Below the pieces are notes generated by a model, which saw only the letters and a program-made list of their open reading frames with translations, did not search any database and had not been told where the DNA came from. This document shows, piece after piece, positions 30,065 through 38,300 of a stretch of 64,000 nt of DNA. The stretch is from Psychrobacter sp. Cmf 22.2 (GTDB taxonomy: Bacteria > Pseudomonadota > Gammaproteobacteria > Pseudomonadales > Moraxellaceae): contig NZ_MRYA01000003.1 of NCBI RefSeq assembly GCF_001921745.1, positions 62,001 through 126,000 on the forward strand, read 5' to 3'. Positions within the stretch are counted from its first letter, which is position 1; every line of letters begins with the position of its first letter. Both the position numbers and the translations under genes were made by a program.

Positions 30065-30889
30065 TTATTTAGCCGACTTGTAATAGTCAACGAGCATCGT
30101 GCCTAAAGTACCGTTGTCATCGATAGTGACTATTCTGACCGTACCTGACTGTGACGCGGTACTAGACTGCACTTGACCAGCGCTACCTAAGACGACTTGG
30201 TTGTTTTTAGCCGCCATTGCTTCGTTACCGATAGCGATACTGTTCATACCGCCTGCCATAGATTTATTGCCTACGGCGACCGAATTTGCCCCTTGTGCTG
30301 CTGCCGCCTCACCCACTGCGGTAGAACGTACGCCACTAGCGTTGGCGATGTGCCCAAAAGCTTGCGCACGTTCAGCAGTAGCTTTAGATTGCCAACCGAT
30401 AGACGTTGAGCCGAGACCAGCAGCGTTAGCCTCACCACCAACGGCCGTTGCTGAGTTGAGTCCTGCATTGGCTTTATTACCGACAGCAACGGTATCGTTA
30501 GTGCCGCCAGCCATGGCCGCTTCACCCACCGCGGTCGCGCGTACGCCGCTCGCATTGGCTAGATGGCCAAAAGCTTGCGCACGTTCAGCAGTGGCTTTTG
30601 ATTGCCAACCGATAGACGTTGAGCCGAGACCAGCGGCATTGGCTTGGCCGCCGACAGCGGTGGCCGAGTTGAGTCCTGCATTGGCTTGACTACCGATAGC
30701 GACAGTATCGTTAGTACCGCCAGCCATAGCAGTATTGCCAAGAGCGAGAGCAGTACTGCTAGTAGCATTTGCATTCATTGGTTGAGACTCAGCGCTTGTT
30801 GCCATAGTCGTGCATGAAGCGACGCCTACGATTGCTAAAGTAAGTACGCTCATTTTGAGTGCTAAGTTTGGTGAAAAATCCATTTTCAT
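30065..30889 (-). CDS. YadA-head repeat protein without anchor, possible lipoprotein
   Basis: A 274 aa relative of the neighbouring adhesin. The N-terminus MKMDFSPNLALKMSVLTLAI parallels that of the adhesin but continues VGVASC, a plausible lipobox with Cys26, so it may be a lipoprotein rather than a free secreted protein. Residues 57-127 and 128-198 are a near-perfect 71-residue duplication of head modules (GGTNDTVA ... STAVGEAA). The protein ends soon after DDNGTLGT with LVDYYKSAK. The coiled stalk and YadA beta-barrel anchor are missing, so it cannot be a classical autotransporter. Its function is unknown. It may be a truncated paralogue or a surface-tethered head domain. Confidence 0.75.
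   Translation of the reverse strand: MKMDFSPNLALKMSVLTLAIVGVASCTTMATSAESQPMNANATSSTALALGNTAMAGGTNDTVAIGSQANAGLNSATAVGGQANAAGLGSTSIGWQSKATAERAQAFGHLANASGVRATAVGEAAMAGGTNDTVAVGNKANAGLNSATAVGGEANAAGLGSTSIGWQSKATAERAQAFGHIANASGVRSTAVGEAAAAQGANSVAVGNKSMAGGMNSIAIGNEAMAAKNNQVVLGSAGQVQSSTASQSGTVRIVTIDDNGTLGTMLVDYYKSAK
30296..30721 (-). repeat. Internal 213-bp tandem duplication (71-aa head modules)
   Basis: Two units, 30509-30721 and 30296-30508, encode residues 57-127 and 128-198 with only a few substitutions. Related modules occur three times in the neighbouring adhesin, so recombination between copies is possible. Confidence 0.75.
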
Positions 30890-31238
30890 TATAAGTTATC
30901 CTATGTTAAAAAAGCCAACTTGGCTAAGTAGTGGTTTGAGTAGGTAATAACAGAATTTATACTGCTTGCAGTGTTGAATCCCTCCAATAATAAAAATACA
31001 AATGTATATTTATATTTATAAATGCAAACGTACTATTAACTTATATTAATAACTCAACTAATGCTAGCATTTTATTTCAAATGTTATCTAAGCCGATAAA
31101 TCGCTAAACAATGCCCAATGGTTTTAGTCTGCGTATTGTCATCTCATTGCATATCTATGTAATTTCTATAAAGTAATTGGCGATAAGGCCATTCCTGTTG
31201 TACCCTAAACCCTTATTTTTCAATGAAGGAGAATGCCT
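30890..31238. other. Upstream region shared by YadA-head genes / malY-type gene leader
   Basis: A 349 bp AT-rich gap. The left ~220 bp is homologous to the region upstream of the first adhesin gene. The right end carries AAGGAG (31226-31231) for the downstream gene. No gene seen. Confidence 0.5.
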
Positions 31239-32405
31239 GTGCCCTATAACTTTGATGAGATAATTGACAGACGCGGTACAGGGTCCCTTAAATGGCATTA
31301 TAACGATGACACTATTGCGCTTTGGGTAGCAGATATGGATTTTAAAGCTGCGCCGCCTATCCTAAACACGATTGAACGCGTACTGCAGCATGGCGTATTG
31401 GGCTATACCAAACCCACTGATGCGCTATATCAAGCGATTATTGACTGGCATGGTAGCCGTTATGGTTTAGCATTGAACAAAAAACACATCCTCTTTTCTC
31501 ACGGTGTCATACCAAGTTTGGCATTGATGCTGAGAATGTTTACTGAGGCAGAAGATGCGGTCATGGTTAATGATCCCATTTATGCCCCTTTTATGACTAA
31601 GGTTGAGCAAAATAGTCGTACGCTCGTGACTTCTGCTTTAAAAGAGGTTGAGGGTAAATATCAGCTAGATTTGGCCGATATAGAAGCTAAGATAGTCGAG
31701 CATGAGGTCAAGCTGTATTTGTTATGCAATCCGCATAATCCAGGCGGGCGCGTGTGGACGAGGGATGAGCTTCAAGCGTTGCTGTCGATTTGCAAAAAGC
31801 ATGATGTAGCGATTGTCAGCGATGAGATTCATCAAGATTTAACTTTGAACGGTCATACGTTTACCCCTTTTTTAACGCTAGCAGAAGGTTATGAGCATAA
31901 AGTAGTGAGCCTAACTTCGATGACCAAAACCTTTAACGTCGCTGGTATTAAAAGCTCAATCATCTTTGCTAAAGATGAGGCGTTAATCAATAAAATTAAC
32001 TGGCAGCAGCGCTTAAGTGATGAGCACGATCTTAATTTGTTTGCTTATGAAGTGACTTATAGTGCTTATAAAGAAGGTAGGGAGTGGTTGGCGCAGGCGT
32101 TAACGTATATCGAAACCAATATAGAGTTCGCTGTGCAGTTTTTGAATCAGCATTTGCCTGATATTAAGGTCATGCGCCCAGAGGCGTCGTATTTGATATG
32201 GCTTGATTGTTCAGCATATGGTCAAGACGATAAGACACTTTATGACGCGCTTAGAGACGCTAAAGTTGAGCTCAGTGCCGGTATTCAATACGGTGACGCT
32301 GGTCATCTTAAGTTGCGCCTAAACGTAGCATGTCCTAAAGCGCTATTGATTGAGGGGTTAAATCGTATGCATGCGGCACTTAATAGTGTGAATGGTCATA
32401 AATAA
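31239..32405 (+). CDS. MalY/PatB family C-S lyase (cystathionine beta-lyase type)
   Basis: Fold-type I PLP enzyme of the MalY/PatB group, which cleaves C-S bonds of cystathionine or related thioethers. Family features are YNFDEIIDRRGTGSLKW at the N-terminus, LWVADMDFKAAPPI, the substrate/PLP segment CNPHNPGGRVW, SDEIHQDL, and the PLP lysine in SMTKTFNVAGIK. About 388 aa, a normal length. The GTG at 31239 is chosen because AAGGAG ends 7 bases before it; the ATG at 31233 has only one base of spacing. A terminator follows. Whether it acts in methionine synthesis or in cysteine-conjugate breakdown cannot be told. Confidence 0.88.
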   Translation: MPYNFDEIIDRRGTGSLKWHYNDDTIALWVADMDFKAAPPILNTIERVLQHGVLGYTKPTDALYQAIIDWHGSRYGLALNKKHILFSHGVIPSLALMLRMFTEAEDAVMVNDPIYAPFMTKVEQNSRTLVTSALKEVEGKYQLDLADIEAKIVEHEVKLYLLCNPHNPGGRVWTRDELQALLSICKKHDVAIVSDEIHQDLTLNGHTFTPFLTLAEGYEHKVVSLTSMTKTFNVAGIKSSIIFAKDEALINKINWQQRLSDEHDLNLFAYEVTYSAYKEGREWLAQALTYIETNIEFAVQFLNQHLPDIKVMRPEASYLIWLDCSAYGQDDKTLYDALRDAKVELSAGIQYGDAGHLKLRLNVACPKALLIEGLNRMHAALNSVNGHK

Positions 32406-32411
32406 ACAATG

Positions 32412-32444
32412 AAAAGGCTGGGAGACTATATCTCTCAGCCTTTT
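32412..32444. terminator. Bidirectional terminator between malY-type gene and BCCT gene
   Basis: AAAAGGCTGGGAGA / TCTCTCAGCCTTTT stem with a CTATA loop and A/T tracts on both sides, between convergent genes. Confidence 0.88.
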
Positions 32445-32481
32445 GACTTGTTAATTTAGTTAAAGCTTAAGCATAAGTATG

Positions 32482-34356
32482 TTACTTCCCGTTTGGATCG
32501 TTCTCAGATTGTCCAGGACTGATACGCATCTGCTTCCATTCATCTTGCTGAGCCAATATCGAGCCTTCGAGCGCCTCTGATGTTAGCCCCTCTTCCCACG
32601 GTGCATTATCAGGCAGCTCTTCGATATGAATGGTTTTTACCCCATAATCAGGCTGATAAGCCAAATCATAGCGTGCCGCTTTAATCACCGAGATAATCAT
32701 CATTGATAGGATAATAATGAGCGGCGCACCCGCGATAATAGACGCGGTCTGTAAGGTTTGCAGGTCTCCTAAAAACATCAAAATAGCGGGCAACAAGCAT
32801 AATGTGAATGCCCAAAATAAGCGATTCCAGCGATGCGGCTCGTCATCGACTTCTCGTTGTACCACGGACGCCAAAATATAAGAGATAGAATCAAAAGTCG
32901 TGGCAGTAAAGATAGTGGCCAAAAAGGTAAAGATAGCGATGACGATATAAGACATCGGTAGGCTATTTAATATCGCAAAGATGGCCGCAGTTGGCGACTC
33001 ATTATTTAGGACAGCGACCACATCGACTGCCCCTGTCAATTGTAGATAAAGACCATAGTTACCCAAGATAATCATAAACATCGCACAGCCCATCGAGCCA
33101 TAAAACATCGATCCCAAGACCATATTACGTATCGTACGTCCTCTGGAGATTTTAGCGATGAATAAGCCAATAGTCGGCGCAAATACCAACCACCATGCCC
33201 AATAGAACACCGTCCAATCTTGCGGGAAAGTGGTGTGTTCAAAACCAAACGCTTGAAAGTCTTTAAAGGGTTCGATATAAGTCATCATACGCGGCATTTC
33301 GGTGATAGAACGCCCGATGGCTTCTAAGCCCGTATTTAAGATAAAGACGGTTGGCCCAACGACTAAGATGAACAGCAGAAATATCACAGCCAAATAAAAA
33401 TTGATGTTAGAGAGTTTTTGAATGCCGCCTTTTAACCCCTGATACGCACTATAGGCAAAAATCATGGTAGTCACTAATAACACCACAATTTGCATAGTTA
33501 TGTTACGCGGTAAACCAAATAAATTGTATAAACCTTCGTTGATAAGCGGAGAGGCAAGACCCAGTGTCGTCGCACCGCCCCCCACCATACCAAAGACAAA
33601 CAGCACGTCGAGCATCTTAGCCCAATTGCTACCAGCCAGCTTTTCGCCTAGTAATGGCATAAGCGTTTGGCTGACCTTAAGTACTGGGGTCTGACGCACA
33701 TAATAAAAATAAGCAATCGGAACCGCTGGTACTAAATAGATGGCCCAAGCGACAGGTCCCCAATGAAAGATGCCATAGGTGGTGGCCCAGCGAATGGCGT
33801 CTGGTGAGCCGCTTGCTAAGTTAAAAGGCGGGCCTTGATAATAATACGCCCACTCAATCAAACCCCAGTAAAGAATACTGGCGCCAATACCCCCGCAGAA
33901 CAGCATCGATGCCCAAGAGACATCGGAGAATTCAGCGGTTTCTTCTGGTCGGCCCAGTTTGATCTTGCCAATATCCGAAAGTACAATGTAAATGACGAAC
34001 AATAAAGCAATGACACCAAAGGCCAGATAAGCAAAGCCAAAGTTAGCACTGACAAAGCTGCGAGCGATCCCAACCCATTCTTTGCCTTGCTCAGGAAACA
34101 GTATCAAAGGCACAGCAATACTAAAAAGTATGACAAGCACCATAAAAAAAGTAAATTTGTCAATACGGGTATCGGGTACATGATCAGGTCGCCACTGCGG
34201 AATAGACATACCCACATCGAAGGTACCTAGATGCGGCGGTTTATGATGTTTGGATCGTGCTTTTACATAGTCTGGAAGATATTCTTTTGATAGCCCGAGA
34301 CCTGACGTAGATTTATCAGGTTTTTTAATGCCCTTACTGTTATCAGTGTTGCCCAT
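32482..34356 (-). CDS. BCCT family transporter (betaine/carnitine/choline type)
   Basis: Sodium- or proton-coupled importer of quaternary-ammonium or sulfonium compounds. Twelve membrane helices are predicted between residues ~55 and ~560. The family signature spans FYWAWWLVFAPTIGLFIAK and ISRGRTIR. The 624 aa length includes a polar N-terminal tail of ~50 residues (with IPQWRPDHVPD) and a ~60-residue acidic C-terminal tail, too short for the osmosensing domain of BetP-like carriers. A cupin gene is immediately upstream in the same orientation (31 bp), suggesting that they share an operon and possibly a substrate. Candidate substrates are betaine, choline, carnitine or DMSP. Confidence 0.92.
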   Translation of the reverse strand: MGNTDNSKGIKKPDKSTSGLGLSKEYLPDYVKARSKHHKPPHLGTFDVGMSIPQWRPDHVPDTRIDKFTFFMVLVILFSIAVPLILFPEQGKEWVGIARSFVSANFGFAYLAFGVIALLFVIYIVLSDIGKIKLGRPEETAEFSDVSWASMLFCGGIGASILYWGLIEWAYYYQGPPFNLASGSPDAIRWATTYGIFHWGPVAWAIYLVPAVPIAYFYYVRQTPVLKVSQTLMPLLGEKLAGSNWAKMLDVLFVFGMVGGGATTLGLASPLINEGLYNLFGLPRNITMQIVVLLVTTMIFAYSAYQGLKGGIQKLSNINFYLAVIFLLFILVVGPTVFILNTGLEAIGRSITEMPRMMTYIEPFKDFQAFGFEHTTFPQDWTVFYWAWWLVFAPTIGLFIAKISRGRTIRNMVLGSMFYGSMGCAMFMIILGNYGLYLQLTGAVDVVAVLNNESPTAAIFAILNSLPMSYIVIAIFTFLATIFTATTFDSISYILASVVQREVDDEPHRWNRLFWAFTLCLLPAILMFLGDLQTLQTASIIAGAPLIIILSMMIISVIKAARYDLAYQPDYGVKTIHIEELPDNAPWEEGLTSEALEGSILAQQDEWKQMRISPGQSENDPNGK

Positions 34357-34387
34357 GTTGTTTTCTCTTTGTATTGGATGTTAAATT

Positions 34388-34906
34388 TTATACCTCGCCT
34401 AAATTTTCTAAGTCTACAAATTCCTTTTTTCCGTGAATAGTATACATTTTTCGATTGATCCCTGGGTAATGGCAAATATCAAACGGTGGTCTGTTGCCGC
34501 CCATCAGATAGACTGCGTCCGTATCGCTATCATTAATCATAGAATGCGCAGCACCATGCGCGGGGAAACCTACAAAATCACCAGCAGCTAACTGATAGCA
34601 CTCTTCTCCATAATGCAATAAAAGCTGTCCTGATAATACATAGACAAATTCGTCTGACTCTTCATGATAATGATGCTGTGTGGTCTCATCACCCGGCTCA
34701 ACGCGCACAAGATGCAAACCAAATTTGGTCAGACCAGTGATATCACTCAACGAAACTGTATGCCGAATAGCGCGCTCATTAAACTGATGAACATGCTTGG
34801 TCTCAGGCGTATCTTCGATATCAGACTTGGTTAGGATGTAATCTTGGGTACTTTTGAGCGTCTCTTGCGGTAGCTCTAGGGATAACCCTTCCAATGGCTT
34901 AGTCAT
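34388..34906 (-). CDS. Small cupin-domain protein
   Basis: A 172 aa single-cupin protein. Motif 1 is HHYHEESDEFVYVLSG with His, His and Glu metal ligands. Motif 2 is GDFVGFPAHGAAHSMIN with the fourth ligand His. All four ligands are present, so it likely binds a metal and may be an enzyme (dioxygenase, isomerase or lyase) rather than only a sensor. Its product is unknown. It is the first gene of a likely two-gene unit with the BCCT transporter, which hints at processing of an imported compound. A GGAGAC-type ribosome binding site precedes the ATG at 34906. Confidence 0.82.
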   Translation of the reverse strand: MTKPLEGLSLELPQETLKSTQDYILTKSDIEDTPETKHVHQFNERAIRHTVSLSDITGLTKFGLHLVRVEPGDETTQHHYHEESDEFVYVLSGQLLLHYGEECYQLAAGDFVGFPAHGAAHSMINDSDTDAVYLMGGNRPPFDICHYPGINRKMYTIHGKKEFVDLENLGEV

Positions 34907-35069
34907 GGTTTGTCTCCGTTACTTTTATTTTGTGCATAATCTTATAGTAGCTATAAATGCGTGGTTTTGTTTGCTTAATTACGTATAAAATGCGGTTAGT
35001 AAGCGTCCAGCTTTCTTATTATCGATATTGCTGCCTGTTCTTTTCTCACATTCAATACTGTCAAATTCA

Positions 35070-35125
35070 AATAACTGCGAATAATTGGCAAAACGGCTAA
35101 TAATCGTCAATAACTGCGAATAATT
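35070..35125. repeat. Direct repeat upstream of guaA
   Basis: AATAACTGCGAATAATT occurs at 35070-35086 and again at 35109-35125, 39 bp apart, about 75-130 bp before the guaA start. It could be a regulator-binding pair or a simple duplication. Confidence 0.6.
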
Positions 35126-35200
35126 CATCATCTAATAGCCATTAATGGGCGCAAACTTGTTAAAATAGGGCACTAATTTTTTCTTGATGGACATCGATTT

Positions 35201-36820
35201 ATGACCACTGCCGCTGCCACTACTGCATTACCTACTATCAAGCAAGACCGCATTCTTATTCTCGATTTTGGCTCGCAGTACAGCCAGCTCATCGCTCGCC
35301 GTGTGCGCGACTCTGGCGTGTTTTGTGAGATGTTCCCTTATGATATCGACGCCCAGCGCATCCATGACTTTGGCGCCAAAGGCGTCATATTATCGGGTGG
35401 CCCTGAGAGCGTACATGCCGAGAACAGCCCGCGTATCAATGACGCTGTGTTTGAGCTTGGCGTACCAGTGCTTGGTATTTGCTACGGTATGCAGGCGATG
35501 GCAGATCGCTTCGGCGGGCAGGTTCATGCTAGCGATATCCATGAATTTGGCGCGGCGACCATCAATGTCAATGGCCACTCAAAACTTACTAGTGGCATCG
35601 AAGATAGCGTCAGTGAAGACAAATCGACCACGCTAAACGTCTGGATGAGTCACGGTGATAAGGTCATCGAAGCGCCACAAGGTTTTGATATCATCGCCAG
35701 CACACCAAGCTGTCCGATTGCCATTATGGCCAATGACGACAAGCAATACTATGGCCTCCAGTTCCATCCGGAAGTGACGCATACCTTACAAGGTCAGGCA
35801 CTACTCGGCCGCTTTGTCCATCAGATTTGTGACTGCGCTGGTGACTGGACGCCAGACAATATCATTGATATGCGTGTGGCACAGCTCAAAGAGCAAATCG
35901 GTGATAAGCAAGTATTGCTCGGTCTATCAGGCGGTGTCGATAGCTCAGTGGTTGCCGCGCTATTGCACAAGGCGATCGGCGATCAGCTGACTTGTGTGTT
36001 TGTGGATAATGGTCTCTTGCGTCTGCATGAAGGCGATCAGGTCATGCAAGTTTTTGCAGAAAACATGGGCGTAAAAGTCATCCGTGTTGATGCCGAAGAT
36101 TTGTTCTTAGATGCGCTAGCAGGTGAGTCTGATCCAGAGAAAAAACGTAAAATCATCGGCAAAACCTTTATCGATGTGTTTGCCAATAGTGCCCGCGAAA
36201 TCAGCGCACAAAGCGATGGCAAAACCATTGAGTTCTTAGCACAGGGTACGATTTACCCAGACGTGATCGAATCTGCTAAGTCACATCAAGGTAAAGCACA
36301 CGTCATTAAGAGCCACCATAACGTTGGTGGTCTACCAGATGACTTGGCGTTTGAATTAGTTGAGCCGTTACGCGATCTATTCAAAGATGAAGTGCGTAAA
36401 CTTGGTATCACCCTTGGCCTACCAGAGAAGATGATCTACCGTCATCCGTTCCCAGGCCCAGGTCTAGGCGTGCGTATCCTTGGTGAAGTGAAAAAAGAAT
36501 ATGCTGATATCTTGCGTCTTGCCGATGCGATATTTATGCAAGAGCTGGAGCGTTCAGGCTGGTATGACAAAACGGCGCAAGCCTTTGCGGTATTCCAACC
36601 AATCAAATCGGTCGGCGTGGTCGGTGATGGCCGCCGTTATGCGTGGGTAATCGCGCTACGTGCGGTTGAGACCGTAGACTTTATGACCGCACGCTTTGCT
36701 CATCTGCCGTATGATCTGATTGAGACGGTATCGAATCGCATCATGAATGAAATCGCTGATGTCTCACGCGTGACGTATGATGTGTCAAGCAAGCCACCTG
36801 CGACGATTGAATGGGAATAA
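35201..36820 (+). CDS. guaA: GMP synthase (glutamine-hydrolysing)
   Basis: Aminates XMP to GMP with glutamine and ATP. The N-terminal glutamine amidotransferase has nucleophile Cys94 in GICYGMQAM and His189/Glu191 in QFHPEV. The ATP-pyrophosphatase has P-loop LSGGVDSSV (242-250). The C-terminal dimerisation domain ends with the conserved KPPATIEWE. At 539 aa it is slightly longer than the E. coli enzyme (525), with ~14 extra N-terminal residues. guaB is not in the window. A strong terminator follows. Confidence 0.97.
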   Translation: MTTAAATTALPTIKQDRILILDFGSQYSQLIARRVRDSGVFCEMFPYDIDAQRIHDFGAKGVILSGGPESVHAENSPRINDAVFELGVPVLGICYGMQAMADRFGGQVHASDIHEFGAATINVNGHSKLTSGIEDSVSEDKSTTLNVWMSHGDKVIEAPQGFDIIASTPSCPIAIMANDDKQYYGLQFHPEVTHTLQGQALLGRFVHQICDCAGDWTPDNIIDMRVAQLKEQIGDKQVLLGLSGGVDSSVVAALLHKAIGDQLTCVFVDNGLLRLHEGDQVMQVFAENMGVKVIRVDAEDLFLDALAGESDPEKKRKIIGKTFIDVFANSAREISAQSDGKTIEFLAQGTIYPDVIESAKSHQGKAHVIKSHHNVGGLPDDLAFELVEPLRDLFKDEVRKLGITLGLPEKMIYRHPFPGPGLGVRILGEVKKEYADILRLADAIFMQELERSGWYDKTAQAFAVFQPIKSVGVVGDGRRYAWVIALRAVETVDFMTARFAHLPYDLIETVSNRIMNEIADVSRVTYDVSSKPPATIEWE

Positions 36821-36840
36821 TTTTCTAGTTTTAAGCGCAT

Positions 36841-36871
36841 AAAAAAAGCCCATCGTTGTATGGGCTTTTTT
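36841..36871 (+). terminator. Terminator after guaA
   Basis: AAAAAAAGCCCAT / ATGGGCTTTTTT stem with a CGTTGT loop and a T run. Confidence 0.88.
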
Positions 36872-37110
36872 GTGGGTGGCATTCTCACATTTGCGGCACA
36901 CGCTGCACTACAAGACTAAAAATTGCCATCTTTACCCAACCGATTGGTAATATCAATCAACATTATCAACTATTACAAATCGGTCATCGCGCTTATCAGG
37001 CGTATCATAGTGGCACGTAATAAGGCGGTATAGATTGCCCTACAGCGAATGATAAACAGGCAATGACCAACGCTGCCGCCATCACACAAAATAAGCATAA
37101 GGATTTTATA

Positions 37111-37644
37111 ATGAACGTACTTGCCTTTGGCACCAGCAACAGCAGAAACTCTATCAATCAAAAGCTGGCACGCTATAGCGCTGAGCAAATCGCCAACACT
37201 ATCGACAATGCCAATGTGACCTTGCTCGATATTCATGATCTTGAGATGCCAATCTACAGTGAAGAGCGCGAAAAAGAGAGTGGCATCCCGCAATTTGCCC
37301 ATGATTTTTATCAAGCGATTGGCGAGGCGGATGCTATCGTCATCTCGTTTGCGGAATACAACGGCTCGTACACTTCTGCTTATAAAAATCTGTTTGACTG
37401 GGCATCGCGTATCGACATGAAAGTCTATCAAGACAAGCCAATGATTATGTTGGCCACTTCACCAGGGCCGAGCGGCGCGCAAAGCGTCCTTGCTGCGGCC
37501 GAAGGCTCAGCGCCATTCTTTGCCGCTGATGTTAAAGGCGCGCTGTCATTGCCTAACTTCTTTGATAACTTTGATGTCGAGAAAGGCGAAGTGACGGATG
37601 AAACGTTTAATCAGCAATTAAATGAGATTATCAGTAAGCTATAA
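37111..37644 (+). CDS. NADPH-dependent FMN reductase family protein
   Basis: Flavodoxin-fold NAD(P)H:FMN/quinone reductase of about 177 aa. FGTSNSRNSINQKLARY is the phosphate-binding loop, SFAEYNGSYTSAYKNLFDW the FMN-isoalloxazine segment, and LATSPGPSGA a third conserved loop. The start MNVLAFG at 37111 is preferred because AAGGA ends 7 bases upstream; the longer in-frame start at 37063 adds 16 residues outside the family. Likely cytosolic; substrate (quinone, chromate or azo compound) unknown. Terminator downstream. Confidence 0.9.
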   Translation: MNVLAFGTSNSRNSINQKLARYSAEQIANTIDNANVTLLDIHDLEMPIYSEEREKESGIPQFAHDFYQAIGEADAIVISFAEYNGSYTSAYKNLFDWASRIDMKVYQDKPMIMLATSPGPSGAQSVLAAAEGSAPFFAADVKGALSLPNFFDNFDVEKGEVTDETFNQQLNEIISKL

Positions 37645-37670
37645 GCCTTAGACAGTCGTGATATGGAATA

Positions 37671-37704
37671 AAAAAACACTCAACTTGGTTGGGTGTTTTT
37701 TTTA
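37671..37704 (+). terminator. Terminator after the FMN reductase gene
   Basis: ACACTCAAC / GTTGGGTGT stem with a short TTG loop, flanked by A and T runs (eight T). Confidence 0.87.
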
Positions 37705-37851
37705 TGAGGTATTAGTAAGAAGTACAAGAAAATATACTTTTGTGTGCTTTTTTTCTCTGTGTTACTTGTAAAAATGAATATAGCGCACATATTAGAAAAT
37801 GTAGCATGCATGGCGCGTTACATACTAAAAATAAAATTATAAGGATCAATA

Positions 37852-38226
37852 ATGTTGAATAACGATCAGATAGCCACACTAGAATATATTGTGAATAACC
37901 GAGAAGAGTTAATTATAGAAAGAGCACAAGAAGAGAGTGTTGAAGAAAACTCTAGCATAGGTGTTGCTAACTTTTTGCTAGGTAATCGTGATAACTTCGC
38001 TAGTATGAGTAAAAAACAGCAGTATCATTATGATAAGGTAATACAACCTTTAATCAGTCAGGTATATTGTGAAGGAATGATAGGTTTTCATGAAGATGGG
38101 TCTTCTTCATGTTTAGGTACTGAGTTTATTGAAGACGAACAGCTACTTGCAGCTTATCAGCTTGATGATATGCGCTGTCAGCAATGTATCTCATCAAATG
38201 AGTCATGGCATGCAAATAACCCATAA
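37852..38226 (+). CDS. Hypothetical protein, 124 aa, acidic
   Basis: I do not recognise this protein. It is soluble, acidic and Gln/Glu-rich, with no signal peptide or membrane helix. A CQQC pair lies near the C-terminus (about residues 113-116), and a third cysteine in SSSCLG and a fourth in VYCEG suggest a possible metal site. An AAGGAT ribosome binding site precedes the ATG. It is flanked on both sides by terminators, so it is a monocistronic unit. Its codon use is more AT-rich than guaA, which fits an accessory gene. Confidence 0.7.
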   Translation: MLNNDQIATLEYIVNNREELIIERAQEESVEENSSIGVANFLLGNRDNFASMSKKQQYHYDKVIQPLISQVYCEGMIGFHEDGSSSCLGTEFIEDEQLLAAYQLDDMRCQQCISSNESWHANNP

Positions 38227-38249
38227 ATAGTAGCAATATCTAACTAACA

Positions 38250-38287
38250 AAAAAGCAGCCCTCCCAAACGAGCGCTGCTTTTTTTAT
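38250..38287. terminator. Bidirectional terminator between hypothetical gene and acuI-like gene
   Basis: AAAAAGCAGC / GCTGCTTTTT arms (38250-38259, 38274-38283) around a 14-base loop, with T-rich tails in both directions, between convergent genes. Confidence 0.83.
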
Positions 38288-38300
38288 AGCAAGCCTAAAC

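Noticed and set aside
30201..30689. Long plus-strand ORF (162 codons) opposite the YadA-head gene
   Set aside because: Mirror of a repetitive coding region with biased codons; its sequence is an Ala/Pro-rich low-complexity artefact without a ribosome binding site.
27858..30889. Periodic DNA repeats that could look like a CRISPR array
   Set aside because: The repeats are translated head modules in phase with the reading frame, without constant repeats and unique spacers.
36973..37431. Minus-strand ORF of 152 codons opposite the FMN reductase gene
   Set aside because: Overlaps conserved FMN-binding motifs of the plus-strand gene and shows no recognisable domain.
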